This document shows positions 32,812 to 42,797 of a stretch of 64,000 bases of DNA, one piece after another. The stretch lies in assembly GCF_918741285.1 (NCBI RefSeq), contig NZ_CAKKNC010000018.1:1-64000 (forward strand), read 5' to 3'. This stretch comes from Sphingobium sp. CECT 9361. Its GTDB lineage: Bacteria; Pseudomonadota; Alphaproteobacteria; Sphingomonadales; Sphingomonadaceae. The position numbers and the translations under genes are program-made. The notes below the pieces were generated by a model. That model saw nothing but the letters and a program-made list of their open reading frames with translations, was not told the DNA's origin and did not search any database. Position 1 is the stretch's first letter; every line of letters starts with the position of its first letter.

Positions 32812-35542
32812 TGCGCCCCAGCAAGTCGGCGAGACCGGCGAAAGCCGACCCTGCCGATGGGGAAGGCGCAGGCGCCGCCGCGGGCTTCTCCGCCGGGCGC
32901 GGTCCGTCCTTCCTGCCGTGCGGTCGGGGGCGCGCAGGCCGCTCGGCGGGGCGTGCCTTTTGCCGCCCACGAAACACCCAGTTCGGCCCGCTCTCTACGG
33001 CTTCGATCTGCCGAAACCCGGCCGCGCGCATCAGTTCGAGGAAAGCCGGTTCCAGCAAGCCCAGCGAAACGATCCGCGGATCGAGCGCAACGAACGGCTC
33101 GCCCTTCGCAATGGTCTCATGCGCGGCGCGGGCCATGCGCTCGGCCATGTCGATCCGCAGATGCTGCGCACCGAACCCCCGGAACCCGGCAATGCGCGCG
33201 CCTTCGATGGTATCCGCACCTTCCAGCGCCAGCAGCGTCGCGCCTGCAGGGGGCAGGGGCAGCATCGGCTTTCCAGTGCGCGCCGACATCAAAGCCATCC
33301 GCCACAATGCCGCGCCGGGTTTGAGCAGGCCGGGATGGAAAATATCCAGCACACCCACGGTAATGCCGGACTTGCGCAGCGTGTATCGCTGTTCCTTGTC
33401 CAGATGCGCGAGGGCCGGGTCTATATCGATGCGGTCGCTCACCCCGCCTGCATCGGCCAGTTGCGCAAACACCGCTCGGATGACGGGCGGCACGGCGGGA
33501 TCTATTGCCGCCGCCGCCATTTTGACGAGCGGCAGGACGTTGCGCTCCTGCTGCGCCGTCATCCACGTCGCCAATCGCTCTGCGATTCGCTTGTGCATGT
33601 CCGGTCCCAGATCGGTCAGCGCGCGGTCCAGCCGAATCTCCGGCGCAATGAACGTCGCCCCCTTGTGCAAGGTCGCGATCTCGATACCGTCCCAGCATAT
33701 CGTCGGCATCCCCGTCGGGCCGGGGGTAAGCACCAATGCAGCATCGGGTGCCGCCAGTAATTCATCGGCTTTCACGCGCAATATCGCCCCAAGTCGTTTC
33801 TCCGCGGCTGCCAGCAACATGCGCCGGTTTTCACCACGTGCAAGGGGATCGACCGAGAAACGGAATCCGTCAAGTCGTCCTATCGCTTCGCCATCGACAC
33901 TGACTGATCCATCTTGATCCACATCGACGGGCAATAGCGCCATATTCTGCCCCATATCGCGCAACAGCACCGCGGTACGCCTGTCGACAAAGCGTTGGGT
34001 CAGTGCGGCGTGCAGAGCGTCCGAGAGCTTTTCCTCCAGTGCGCGCGTCCGTTCCGCCATTTCGGCGGGATATTCCAGCCAGTCGGGTCGATGCGCGATA
34101 TAGGACCATGTCCGTGCTGCCGCGATCCGCCCCGATAACGTGGCGATATCGCCCTGCACGGTGTCGAGCCGCGCGATATGCTGCGCGAACCAGTCGCGCG
34201 GGATATAGCCCTGACCTTCCGACAGGAACCGCCACAGGCGCGACACCATCCGTGCGTGATGATCCGCGCCCAGTTTCTGGAAATCGGGCAAGCCGCAAGC
34301 CGACCAGAGGCGTTTCACCTGCTGGCGGTTGCGCGCGCGTTCGATGACCAGCGGATCGTCGGCCATCCGCTTGAGCACCGTGAGGTCGACGGCTTCCGGC
34401 GCGGCGCGCAACTGCGGTTTGTCGGGGCGCGCCTCCAGATCGGATATCAATATGTCGAGCGTGTCGCAACGCGGCGCACCATCGCGCCAGTACAGGAAAT
34501 CGAGCGGCGGAAACCGATGGGCTTCGATCGCTTCGATTTCCTCGGGCGTGAACGACGCATCGCCCCCTTCGCCGCCCAGCGACCCGAATGTCCCATCGCG
34601 ATGATGCCGCCCCGCGCGCCCCGCGATTTGCGCCATCTCGGTGATCGAGAGCCTGCGTGTCCGATGCCCGTCGAACTTGCGCAACGAAGCAAAGGCGACA
34701 TGCGCCACGTCGAGATTGAGGCCCATGCCAATGGCGTCGGTCGCCACCAGATAGTCGACCTGACCCTCCATGAACATCTTGACCTGCGCATTGCGCGTGC
34801 TGGGACTGAGCGCGCCCATCACCACTGCTGCGCCACCGCTGAACCGCCGCAGCATCTCGGCGACGGCATATACTTCCTCAGCGGAGAAGGCGACGATGGC
34901 GGATCGCTTGGGCAGGCGCGACAGCTTCTTCGCTCCCGCATAACTCAGGGTCGAAAAGCGCGGCCGGCTGATGATGTCCACGTCCGGCACCAGTTTGCGC
35001 ACCAGCGGCGCGACGGTCGCCGAGCCCAGGATCATCGTTTCTTCCCGTCCGCGCGCCCTTAGCAGGCGGTCGGTGAACACATGCCCGCGCTCCGGGTCAG
35101 CGCCCAGTTGCGCCTCGTCCAGCGCAACGAAGGCGTAATCCCCATCGACCGGCATCGACTCGGCAGTGCACAGGAAATAGCGCGCCTTGGGCGGGCAGAT
35201 TTTCTCTTCGCCAGTGATCAGCGCGACGCTCTCGCGCCCCTTGATCGCCACCACCCGATCATAGACTTCGCGCGCCAGCAGACGCAGCGGAAAACCCATC
35301 ATCCCGCTGGAATGCCCGCACAATCTTTCGACGGCCAGATGGGTTTTGCCAGTGTTCGTCGGGCCAAGCACGGCGGTAACGGCGGATCGTGCGAACTGGA
35401 CCATGGCCGTATGTCGGGCAAGGACCGGGCCGACGCAAGGGGGGATGCGTGCATAGTGCGCTCGCGGATTATGTTCCCGCCCATTTGGATCATTGGACGG
35501 CGCTAAGGCACCGTTCGCCGCAGAAAGCGGTTTGACGTCCAT
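32804..35542 (-). CDS. Suv3-like DEAD/DExH RNA helicase (alphaproteobacterial)
   Basis: A 912-residue protein. Walker A AVLGPTNTGKTHLA (about residues 56-70), FVALDEAQLGADPERG (motif II), SATV (motif III), then the helicase C domain with ATDAIGMGLNLD and QIAGRAGRH (motif VI). The long C-terminal region ends in a basic Pro/Arg/Ala tail. Similarity is to the mitochondrial Suv3 family involved in RNA decay. ATG 35542 begins the frame, and MVQFARSAV at 35404 is an alternative start closer to the first conserved motif. Overlaps the S4 gene. Confidence 0.88.
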   Translation of the reverse strand: MDVKPLSAANGALAPSNDPNGREHNPRAHYARIPPCVGPVLARHTAMVQFARSAVTAVLGPTNTGKTHLAVERLCGHSSGMMGFPLRLLAREVYDRVVAIKGRESVALITGEEKICPPKARYFLCTAESMPVDGDYAFVALDEAQLGADPERGHVFTDRLLRARGREETMILGSATVAPLVRKLVPDVDIISRPRFSTLSYAGAKKLSRLPKRSAIVAFSAEEVYAVAEMLRRFSGGAAVVMGALSPSTRNAQVKMFMEGQVDYLVATDAIGMGLNLDVAHVAFASLRKFDGHRTRRLSITEMAQIAGRAGRHHRDGTFGSLGGEGGDASFTPEEIEAIEAHRFPPLDFLYWRDGAPRCDTLDILISDLEARPDKPQLRAAPEAVDLTVLKRMADDPLVIERARNRQQVKRLWSACGLPDFQKLGADHHARMVSRLWRFLSEGQGYIPRDWFAQHIARLDTVQGDIATLSGRIAAARTWSYIAHRPDWLEYPAEMAERTRALEEKLSDALHAALTQRFVDRRTAVLLRDMGQNMALLPVDVDQDGSVSVDGEAIGRLDGFRFSVDPLARGENRRMLLAAAEKRLGAILRVKADELLAAPDAALVLTPGPTGMPTICWDGIEIATLHKGATFIAPEIRLDRALTDLGPDMHKRIAERLATWMTAQQERNVLPLVKMAAAAIDPAVPPVIRAVFAQLADAGGVSDRIDIDPALAHLDKEQRYTLRKSGITVGVLDIFHPGLLKPGAALWRMALMSARTGKPMLPLPPAGATLLALEGADTIEGARIAGFRGFGAQHLRIDMAERMARAAHETIAKGEPFVALDPRIVSLGLLEPAFLELMRAAGFRQIEAVESGPNWVFRGRQKARPAERPARPRPHGRKDGPRPAEKPAAAPAPSPSAGSAFAGLADLLGRNG

Positions 35543-35606
35543 CCGTTAAATTGACTTTAACCTTATGTGTTCACAAGCGTAATCCTAATGCCGTGGCGCG
35601 GGGGCT

Positions 35607-37166
35607 GTGGCAGGAATATGGTCCGGGGGGTTGCCGGTTTTGTTTCAGAAGAATGAGTTCGGGACTGCCCAGGGTGGCGCTGCGCCATCCTTGTGGCTGG
35701 CTGGCGCGATTGCCAATCCCGGCCTTCCTGTCGACACCCGCGATTGGCGCGCCCGCCTGAAGGATTGGGCGGAAGACGTCGAACTCGTCCCCGATCTGGG
35801 CCAGCGCGTCGGTAGCCTGACATGGTTCCGCGGCCTCGCGACCTGCACGGCGCTATGTGCGTCCGCCATCGCTCTGTCCCCCGGTTTCAATCCTATTCCC
35901 GGCACGAGCGAACCCGTCATGGATGCGCGGCAATTCGATGAAGTGCGCAGCCAGATGATCACGCCGCTTGCGCTCGGCGCGGACAGCGGACGCCATATGG
36001 GCGCGACCGACGCCGTATCCTCGCTCAAGGAAACGCCTGAACGCCCGCAAGTCGAACTCACCGCACAGATCGGCAATGGCGACAGCTTCGCCCGCGCCTT
36101 GTCGCGCGCAGGGGTCAGCAGCGCCGATGCGGGGCGGGTTATCGGTCTCACCGGTCTCGATCTGCGCGGCGATGCGCTGAAGCCTGGCACCCGTCTGGAC
36201 ATCGTTCTGGGTCGCCGCATCAGCCGTTCGGTGCCCCGTCCGCTCGAAAGCCTTTCCTTCCGTGCCCGGCTCGATCTTGCGATTGACGTGACGCGCCTGA
36301 ATGGCACGTTGCAGGCCAAGCGCATTCCCATCCGCGTCGATGACACGCCCTTGCGCATTCAGGGGACGGTTGGCGAAAGCCTCTATCGCTCCGCCCGCGC
36401 GGCCGGTGCACCGCCCAAGGCTGTCCAGTCGTTTCTGCGTACCTTGATGCAGCAGATTTCGATCGGCTCCATCGGCGCCAACGATCGCTACGACATTATC
36501 GTCGCCCATCGCCGCGCCGAAACCGGCGACGTGGAAGTCGGCGACTTGCTCTACGCCGGCCTGAAACGGGCGCGGGGCAAGGATATCGACATGCTCAAAT
36601 GGACCACCGGCGGTCGCACCGAATGGTTCGAGGCATCGGGCGTCGGCGAACGTCGCGGCGTATTGGCGCAACCGGTATCGGGACGCATGACATCGGGATA
36701 CGGTATGCGCCGTCACCCGATCCTCGGCTTTACCCGGATGCACGCAGGTATCGACTTTGCCGCCGCCTATGGCTCTCCGATCTACGCGGCGACCGACGGC
36801 GTGGTCGCCTTTGCCGGGCGTCATGGCGGCCATGGCAATTATGTGAAGCTCTCGCATGGCGGCGGTCTGGCCACGGGCTATGCGCATATGAGCCGGATCG
36901 CGGCCTATCCCGGTCAGCGCGTCCGGCGCGGTCAGGTGATCGGCTATGTCGGGTCCAGCGGCCTTTCGACTGGCCCGCATCTCCACTACGAACTCTATCG
37001 CAATGGCCAGACGGTAAATCCGTCCTCGGTCAGCTTCACTACCACGTCGCAACTGGCGGGTCGCGATCTGGCCGCGTTCCGCGCGCGCCTTGCTGCGCTC
37101 AAGTCGATCAGAGTCGGGGCAGCAGTTCAGACCGCGCAAGTCGCCGGGACAGCCAGGGGCAAATAA
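35607..37166 (+). CDS. M23-family peptidase with LysM-like N-terminus (peptidoglycan endopeptidase)
   Basis: 519 residues from GTG 35607 (TTG 35640 is another possible start). One hydrophobic segment lies near residues 75-95. A middle domain (about 130-350) carries OapA/opacity-like GDSFARALSRAGVSSADA and DTPLRIQGTVGESLYRSARAAG. A C-terminal lysostaphin-type M23 domain has the zinc residues in RMHAGIDFAA and GPHLHYEL. It should cut cross-bridges in periplasmic murein or regulate such enzymes. Divergent from the helicase over 64 bases. Confidence 0.88.
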   Translation: MAGIWSGGLPVLFQKNEFGTAQGGAAPSLWLAGAIANPGLPVDTRDWRARLKDWAEDVELVPDLGQRVGSLTWFRGLATCTALCASAIALSPGFNPIPGTSEPVMDARQFDEVRSQMITPLALGADSGRHMGATDAVSSLKETPERPQVELTAQIGNGDSFARALSRAGVSSADAGRVIGLTGLDLRGDALKPGTRLDIVLGRRISRSVPRPLESLSFRARLDLAIDVTRLNGTLQAKRIPIRVDDTPLRIQGTVGESLYRSARAAGAPPKAVQSFLRTLMQQISIGSIGANDRYDIIVAHRRAETGDVEVGDLLYAGLKRARGKDIDMLKWTTGGRTEWFEASGVGERRGVLAQPVSGRMTSGYGMRRHPILGFTRMHAGIDFAAAYGSPIYAATDGVVAFAGRHGGHGNYVKLSHGGGLATGYAHMSRIAAYPGQRVRRGQVIGYVGSSGLSTGPHLHYELYRNGQTVNPSSVSFTTTSQLAGRDLAAFRARLAALKSIRVGAAVQTAQVAGTARGK

Positions 37167-37209
37167 TCGGGCTTTCCTACGCCGGCCAGATCGCATTAAT
37201 GCGGGACAT

Positions 37210-38331
37210 ATGATCCAGTCCGCCATTCCCGCCGATGCCCGCCTGACCCTGCGCCCCGTCGCATTCGTCGATACGCCAGTCGGGTTGGATGGCCGCACCG
37301 CCCGCATCGGCAACAGCATGCTGTGGTTTCAGGCATACGAAGCTGTCGCGATTCACAATGGCGTGCGCGTATTTCGCGATACGATTCCCGTCGAACATTT
37401 TCCCGACTGGATAGCAGGTCTGCCAGACCCCCTGGCCGAGCGCGCGACAATGCTGGTCGCCAACATCGCCGCCCCGCGCTCCGCGCTGCAACTGGGCGAA
37501 CGCACCATCCGCCTCGATCTGCCGCAGGTCATGGGGATATTGAACCTCACGCCGGACAGTTTTTCAGACGGCGGCAAGCATGTCGGCGATGTGCAGGGGG
37601 CAGCCGACTCCGGTTTCGCCATGAGCGTGGCGGGTGCCGCGCTGGTCGATGTCGGTGGCGAATCGACACGTCCGGGCGCGGAGAAAGTCTGGGAAGGCGA
37701 TGAAATCACCCGTGTGGTGCCGGTCATCGAGCGGCTTGCGGCCTCCGGCGTGCCGGTATCGATTGACACGCGCAAGGCTTCGGTGATGGAAGCGGCGCTT
37801 GGCGCTGGTGCCACAATAGTAAATGATATCAGTGCCTTACTCCACGATCCCCGCAGCATGGATGTGGTGGCCCGCGCCAGCTGTCCAGTGATCCTCATGC
37901 ATGCTCCTTCGACCGGCGACGATCCCCACGCGAATCGCAGCGGCTATGGCGATGTCGCGACCGATGTGTTCGACTGGCTGGAGGCGCGCATTGCCGCCTG
38001 TGAAGCCGCCGGAATCGCGCGCGCCAAGATCATTGTCGATCCCGGCCTGGGATTCGGCAAATCGCTGGCCGACAATCTGGCGCTGGTGAACAGGCTCGCG
38101 CTCTTCACGGGACTGGGCGTACCGCTGCTTTTCGGGGGAAGTCGCAAGCGTCTGATTGGCGCACTGTCCAATGAAGCACCTGCCGCGCAAAGGCTCGGCG
38201 GGTCCGTGGCGTTGGCCAGTCGCGCCGTGGATCTGGGTGCCCAGATGGTGCGCGTGCATGATGTGCCGGAAACCGTACAGGCGCTACACCTCTGGCGCGG
38301 CCTGCGCGACGCGGCGCTTGTCGCGCCTTAA
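37210..38331 (+). CDS. folP: Dihydropteroate synthase
   Basis: 373 residues. The catalytic barrel begins near residue 105 with VMGILNLTPDSFSDGG and ALVDVGGESTRPGA, then VSIDTRKA, VNDISA and VDPGLGFGKS, and ends in RVHDVPET. The enzyme condenses p-aminobenzoate with DHPP in folate synthesis. The extra 95 residues at the N-terminus are unusual for FolP (about 280 residues) and have no recognised domain. ATG 37210 is used, with longer frames upstream inside the M23 gene. Converges with the lipoprotein gene (4-base overlap). Confidence 0.93.
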   Translation: MIQSAIPADARLTLRPVAFVDTPVGLDGRTARIGNSMLWFQAYEAVAIHNGVRVFRDTIPVEHFPDWIAGLPDPLAERATMLVANIAAPRSALQLGERTIRLDLPQVMGILNLTPDSFSDGGKHVGDVQGAADSGFAMSVAGAALVDVGGESTRPGAEKVWEGDEITRVVPVIERLAASGVPVSIDTRKASVMEAALGAGATIVNDISALLHDPRSMDVVARASCPVILMHAPSTGDDPHANRSGYGDVATDVFDWLEARIAACEAAGIARAKIIVDPGLGFGKSLADNLALVNRLALFTGLGVPLLFGGSRKRLIGALSNEAPAAQRLGGSVALASRAVDLGAQMVRVHDVPETVQALHLWRGLRDAALVAP

Positions 38332-38954
38332 TTTGCGGCGTTGCTTGCGGCAGCAGGAGCCGCTTCGGCAGGCGGCGTGACCGCTGCATCGAACACGCGC
38401 AGGCTGTCCAACGTGCGCTGGCCGATGGCCTGATACTGCTCGCTCAGCATTTCGGGATAGACGAAGGTCGCAGTCACCAGCGATCCGTCCTTCTTGCGGA
38501 CCATACGCACGGCCACGCTATTGCCTTCGCCATCGTTCGCAGTGCCGCGATATTCGTTCTCACCAACGAAATCGCCATCGACGGCTTCGGACTGGTCGTT
38601 CATCGCTTCGACGATCTGCCGCAAATCCTGATCATTGCTGTTGGCCGACCAGAAAACCCGCACGTCCGCGCCTGCGCCCGGATCTTCCGACACCACGCCC
38701 TCGGCCGTCGACGTCTGCGTATTGCGCACCCAGCCTTCGGGCAATGTGATCGAGAAGCCACGCGGCGTATTGACGTAATTGCGATTCTCTAACGCCACCG
38801 CATCCGAAGCCCCGGTCTTTTTCGCTGCTTCGTCCGCAGCGGCCTTCGCATCCGCCGCCAGTTGCTCGCTGTTGGGAACTTCGGAAACCGACTCCTGCCG
38901 TCCGCATGCGGTGACGAGGAGCAACAGGGCGAGGCTGGCAAGACGCGTTTTCAT
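38328..38954 (-). CDS. Putative lipoprotein of unknown function
   Basis: About 208 residues. MKTRLASLALLLLVTACGRQ is a lipoprotein signal with the lipobox VTAC. After a disordered linker, GFSITLPEGWVRN and a conserved-looking beta-rich region follow (ITLPEGW resembles PsbP/YbbC-like secreted proteins). The C-terminus is Ala/Pro-rich. Ends 4 bases inside folP on the opposite strand. No specific function can be given. Confidence 0.65.
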   Translation of the reverse strand: MKTRLASLALLLLVTACGRQESVSEVPNSEQLAADAKAAADEAAKKTGASDAVALENRNYVNTPRGFSITLPEGWVRNTQTSTAEGVVSEDPGAGADVRVFWSANSNDQDLRQIVEAMNDQSEAVDGDFVGENEYRGTANDGEGNSVAVRMVRKKDGSLVTATFVYPEMLSEQYQAIGQRTLDSLRVFDAAVTPPAEAAPAAASNAAN

Positions 38955-39013
38955 GGCAATAGCCAAAGCATAGTGCGTCCGTTAATTCAACCGAAGAGCG
39001 CCCGATGGCCCCT

Positions 39014-39781
39014 TCAAAGCTGATAACCGCCGTCACTGACCAGCACCGATCCGGTCATGGTCGCTGTCTCGTCCGACAGCAGGAAAGCGATCTGCGCGGC
39101 AGTCTCCTCCGCCGTGGCAAAGCGGCCCAGCGGCGTCGCATCGCCCATCGCCACAAAAGCTTCCTCGATCCCGCCACGCCGCTCGGCAAGGTCGGTGAAG
39201 AACGGCGCCTGCTCCCAGATCGGCGTGCGCACGCCACCCGGTGCGATGGCATTCACCCGGATACGCCGCGCTGCCCCTTCCTTTGCCGCCACCCGCATCA
39301 GATGCAACGCACCTGCCTTCGACGCAGCATAGGCGGCGGTTCCCGGCTCCGCTTTGATGCCCGCAACGGACGCTGTGACGACGATGGCACCCGGCCCCTT
39401 CATCGCCTGAAACAGTGCCTGCAACGTCAGGAACACGCCGTCCAGATTGACCGACATCACCCGCCGCCAGTCGGCAAAGTCCATGTCGTCTATCGCGCCC
39501 GTGTCGGCTATTCCGGCATTGGCCAGTCCCAAAGTGACGTTTTCGAGTGTCGACTTATTTGCCGCCCAGAATGCCGGATCGGCCACATCGCCATCCAGAC
39601 AATCGATTGTCAGCTTCTTGCCGCCAAGAGCTTTTGCAACAGTATTGAGCGTATCGGCTTTTAGGTCGCACAGGATCAGCCGCTCGATACCTTCGTCGGC
39701 CAGCCGCTGCGCACTCGCCAGCCCGATTCCCGAAGCAGCACCCGTGATAAGCGCGCTATGACCTTTGAAACGTCCCGACAT
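39014..39781 (-). CDS. Short-chain dehydrogenase/reductase
   Basis: A 255-residue classical SDR: cofactor motif TGAASGIG, active-site Ser in TASVAG, YAASK (Tyr and Lys of the catalytic triad), Asp in the LCDLKAD region after strand 2, suggesting NAD(H) preference. Substrate unknown. Thirty-three bases downstream of the sigma-54 activator gene in the same direction, so possibly a target or co-transcribed gene. Confidence 0.85.
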   Translation of the reverse strand: MSGRFKGHSALITGAASGIGLASAQRLADEGIERLILCDLKADTLNTVAKALGGKKLTIDCLDGDVADPAFWAANKSTLENVTLGLANAGIADTGAIDDMDFADWRRVMSVNLDGVFLTLQALFQAMKGPGAIVVTASVAGIKAEPGTAAYAASKAGALHLMRVAAKEGAARRIRVNAIAPGGVRTPIWEQAPFFTDLAERRGGIEEAFVAMGDATPLGRFATAEETAAQIAFLLSDETATMTGSVLVSDGGYQL

Positions 39782-39814
39782 TCTGCTCTCCTGACGAGGC
39801 TGTCATGGGCCAAG

Positions 39815-41248
39815 TCAGGCTGCGCTGTCGATCCCCAATTCGGCAAGCTTGCGGTAGAGCGTGGAGCGCCCGATCCCCAGCCGACGCGCCACTTCGCTCA
39901 TCCGGCCACGGTAATGGCCGATGGCCAGCCGTACCACGTCGGCTTCGATCTCCCCCAGTTGACGGATATGCCCATCGGGTTCGAACAAGGTGATACCTGC
40001 TGCCTCACCATGGCTAGCCTGTGCCGGTTGGGCGTTGCCACTGCTCTGCCGTGCAACGATCTGCGCGGAGATTTGCGGAAAATCCTGCGGCGTCAGCGCA
40101 TCGCCTTCGCACAGCACTGCCGCGCGAAACAGGGCGTTCTGGAGTTGCCGGACATTGCCCGGCCACTCGTGCCGCATTAGCAATGCGACGGCTTCGCCTG
40201 TGATGCCCAGACTGCGCAAACCCGGCTGCGCCGCAATCCGCGCCAGCAGATGGCGGGAGAGAGCGGGAATGTCTCCGGACCGTTCGCGCAGCGGCGGAAT
40301 GGTCAACTGAACGACGTTCAGACGATAATAAAGGTCTTCGCGAAAGCGCCCGGCTTCCACTTCGTCGATCAGGCGGCGGTTGGTCGCGGCGATGACGCGG
40401 ACATCCACATGGATCGGCATGCGTGCACCAAGCGGCTGAACTTCGCCATCCTGCAGGACACGCAGCAGCTTTACCTGCGCCTCGAGCGGGAGTTCGCTGA
40501 CTTCGTCCAGAAAGATAGTGCCCATATCGGCATCGAGGAAACGCCCCGATTGGCGATCGAACGCCCCGGTGAATGCGCCACGCTCATGCCCGAACAGTTC
40601 GGATTCGACGAGATTCGCGGGAATCGCGCCGCAGTTCACGGCAACCATCCGTTGTTTGAAACGTGGCGATGCCGCATGGATCGCACGCGCGATCACATCC
40701 TTGCCGACGCCGCTCTCGCCTTCGATCAGCACGGGAATGCGCGCCCGTGCCGCTTTCGCCGCCACTGCGAGCGCAGCCCGGAATTGTGGAGCAGAGCCTA
40801 CAATCTCTTCGAATGCGAGGGGCGCGGAGATTTTCTCCGTCAGCGGCCGCAGTTCGCGGCTGTCGGGTGTTGCGCTCAAGGTCGCGTTGAGCGCAGCGAG
40901 TAATTGGTCAGGCGCAATCGGCTTGGACAGATAGTCGGTGGCGCCCGCACGCATCGCCTGCACGGCGACCGCTACACTGTTATGTGCCGTGACAATCAGG
41001 ATCGGCAGGGAAGGGCGTTGCGCCCGGATGTCACGAACCAGATCGGTCGGGTCGAAATCCGGGCTCCACTGATCGATCAGCACTGCGTCGAGCCGCAACC
41101 CATCCTGCGTACCCAACGTGGCCAGCGCAGTTTCCCCGTCATTGGCAAACAGCGTACGCCATCCCGCGCGCGCAGCCAGCGCGGACACAAGCCGCCGCTG
41201 AGCAGGCTCATCATCGATAAGCAGCAGCATGGGCGTTTCGTCCCGCAA
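39815..41248 (-). CDS. Sigma-54-dependent response regulator (NtrC family)
   Basis: A 477-residue protein. Receiver (residues 6-120) with LLLIDDE, phosphoacceptor in VLIDQWSP, Thr in IVTAHNS and Lys in LSKPIAPD. The AAA+ domain (about 150-380) has GESGVGKD, GHERGAFTGAF (the sigma-54 contact loop), LDEVSELPLEAQ and RFREDLYYRL. A Fis-type HTH ends the protein (GRMSEVARRLGIGRSTLYRKL). No histidine kinase is adjacent. No clear -24/-12 promoter was found nearby. MLLLIDDE at 41230 is an alternative start. Confidence 0.92.
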   Translation of the reverse strand: MRDETPMLLLIDDEPAQRRLVSALAARAGWRTLFANDGETALATLGTQDGLRLDAVLIDQWSPDFDPTDLVRDIRAQRPSLPILIVTAHNSVAVAVQAMRAGATDYLSKPIAPDQLLAALNATLSATPDSRELRPLTEKISAPLAFEEIVGSAPQFRAALAVAAKAARARIPVLIEGESGVGKDVIARAIHAASPRFKQRMVAVNCGAIPANLVESELFGHERGAFTGAFDRQSGRFLDADMGTIFLDEVSELPLEAQVKLLRVLQDGEVQPLGARMPIHVDVRVIAATNRRLIDEVEAGRFREDLYYRLNVVQLTIPPLRERSGDIPALSRHLLARIAAQPGLRSLGITGEAVALLMRHEWPGNVRQLQNALFRAAVLCEGDALTPQDFPQISAQIVARQSSGNAQPAQASHGEAAGITLFEPDGHIRQLGEIEADVVRLAIGHYRGRMSEVARRLGIGRSTLYRKLAELGIDSAA

Positions 41249-41408
41249 ACTTCTTCCCCCTAACTTCTGACAGGAGGACGATTCTACGAGGTTGCGGTAA
41301 AGACCCGATTAAGCCTGACACATAATTCTTTGGGGCATGGCAGGGTTGAGGGCGCAGAGTGTTGTCGATAAGGAGAATGTCGAAACGCTCAACATCGAAG
41401 GAAATGCA

Positions 41409-41534
41409 ATGGCCTCTCAGCAAAATATCAAGAGTGCAGAAAAGACGTACGAAAGCTTTCTGAATTTCATGAAATGGGGCACTATCGTGAGCGTCGGTCT
41501 TGGGGCGCTAGTCGTTATCCTGATCTCTAGCTGA
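41409..41534 (+). CDS. aa3-type cytochrome c oxidase subunit IV (short)
   Basis: A 41-residue protein: a soluble N-terminus (MASQQNIKSAEKTYESFLNF) and a single membrane helix (WGTIVSVGLGALVVILIS). This matches the bacterial aa3-oxidase subunit IV family, with short proteins of one helix. ATG 41409 has AAGGAAA upstream. Located just before the transhydrogenase genes, as seen in many alphaproteobacteria, suggesting a common respiratory/energy link. Confidence 0.8.
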   Translation: MASQQNIKSAEKTYESFLNFMKWGTIVSVGLGALVVILISS

Positions 41535-41597
41535 ACGGCCAGGATCGTAAATTGAGCTGAAAGTCCGGTCGAGGTCAGTCCGGAGCAGCGCGGGGGG

Positions 41598-42722
41598 ATG
41601 CAGTTGAAAATAGTCATCGTGAAGGAATTGGCGGCGGGGGAACGGCGTGTCGCCGGTACGCCCGAAACCGTGAAGAAGTTCATCGCTTTGGGCGCTGAAG
41701 TAGCCGTCGAAGCCGGTGCTGGCGTGACTGCATCGATTGGCGACGAGGCTTATGCCGCAGCCGGGGCAACCGTTGCCGATCGTGCCACCGCAGTTGCCGG
41801 AGCGGACATCGTCCTGGCCGTTCAGGCACCTCCAGCGGACACGCTGACGGGAGCGAAACCTGGCGCATGGATCGCTGCCAGCTTCAATCCCTTCGGTGAT
41901 CGGGCGCGCGTCGACACTTATGCGTCGGCGGGCCTTGAAGCGCTGGCCATGGAATTCATGCCGCGCATCACCCGCGCGCAGTCGATGGACATTCTGTCGT
42001 CGCAATCGAACGTGTCGGGATATAAGGCAGTGCTCGACGCCGCCGCCGAATATGATCGCGTCTTCCCGATGATGATGACGGCGGCTGGCACGGTCTCCGC
42101 CGCGCGCGTCTTCGTGATGGGTGTGGGCGTCGCGGGCCTGCAAGCCATTGCAACGGCCCGCCGCCTTGGCGCGCAGGTGTCGGCAACGGACGTGCGCTCC
42201 GCGACCAAGGAGCAGATCGAAAGCCTTGGCGCAAAGGCGGTGTTCGTCGAGAACGTCAAAGGCATCGAAGGCGAAGGATCGGGCGGCTATGCCACCGAAA
42301 TGTCCGACGAATATAAGGCCGCGCAGGCCGAACTGGTCTCCTCGCATATCGCCAAGCAGGACATCGTCATCACCACCGCGCTGATCCCCGGACGCCCTGC
42401 ACCGCGCCTCATCAGCGATGCGCAGATCGCCAGCATGAAGCCCGGCAGCGTGATCGTCGATCTCGCCGTCGAAGCAGGCGGCAATGTCGAAGGCGCTGTC
42501 GCGGGCGAAGTCGTTGTCAAGCATGGCGTCAAGATCGTCGGCAATCGCAACGTTCCGTCCCGCGTCGCGGCGGACACATCCGCTTTGTTCTCGCGCAACC
42601 TCTACAACTTCCTGTCCGCCTTCTGGGACAAGGAAAAGAACGCGCCGGTGCTGGATGAGGAAATCGGCAACGCTATCCGTCTGACGCAGGGCGGCAAGGT
42701 TGTGAACGAGCGGTTGCTCTAA
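41598..42722 (+). CDS. pntAA: NAD(P) transhydrogenase subunit alpha part 1
   Basis: A 374-residue NAD-binding domain I protein: VKELAAGERRVAGTPETVKKF, RVFVMGVGVAGLQAIATARRLGAQVSATDVR, and DIVITTALIPGRPAPRLIS with the ID loop. Together with PntAB and PntB it transfers hydride between NADH and NADP+ coupled to proton flow. The ATG at 41598 follows directly on a G-tract. TTG 41604 (LKIVIVKE) would have a better spaced ribosome site and is possible. Confidence 0.95.
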   Translation: MQLKIVIVKELAAGERRVAGTPETVKKFIALGAEVAVEAGAGVTASIGDEAYAAAGATVADRATAVAGADIVLAVQAPPADTLTGAKPGAWIAASFNPFGDRARVDTYASAGLEALAMEFMPRITRAQSMDILSSQSNVSGYKAVLDAAAEYDRVFPMMMTAAGTVSAARVFVMGVGVAGLQAIATARRLGAQVSATDVRSATKEQIESLGAKAVFVENVKGIEGEGSGGYATEMSDEYKAAQAELVSSHIAKQDIVITTALIPGRPAPRLISDAQIASMKPGSVIVDLAVEAGGNVEGAVAGEVVVKHGVKIVGNRNVPSRVAADTSALFSRNLYNFLSAFWDKEKNAPVLDEEIGNAIRLTQGGKVVNERLL

Positions 42723-42797
42723 GAATAATCCGGAGCCCGGATATCAGCCGGGTTGCGCTAAGCCGCTGTGCGCAGGGGCGAGCCAAGGGGGCCAAAA

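Noticed and set aside
41249..41408. Sigma-54 promoter in front of the subunit IV gene, given the neighbouring NtrC-type activator
   Set aside because: TGGCAGGGTTGAGGGC lacks the GC at the required -12 spacing, so there is no support.
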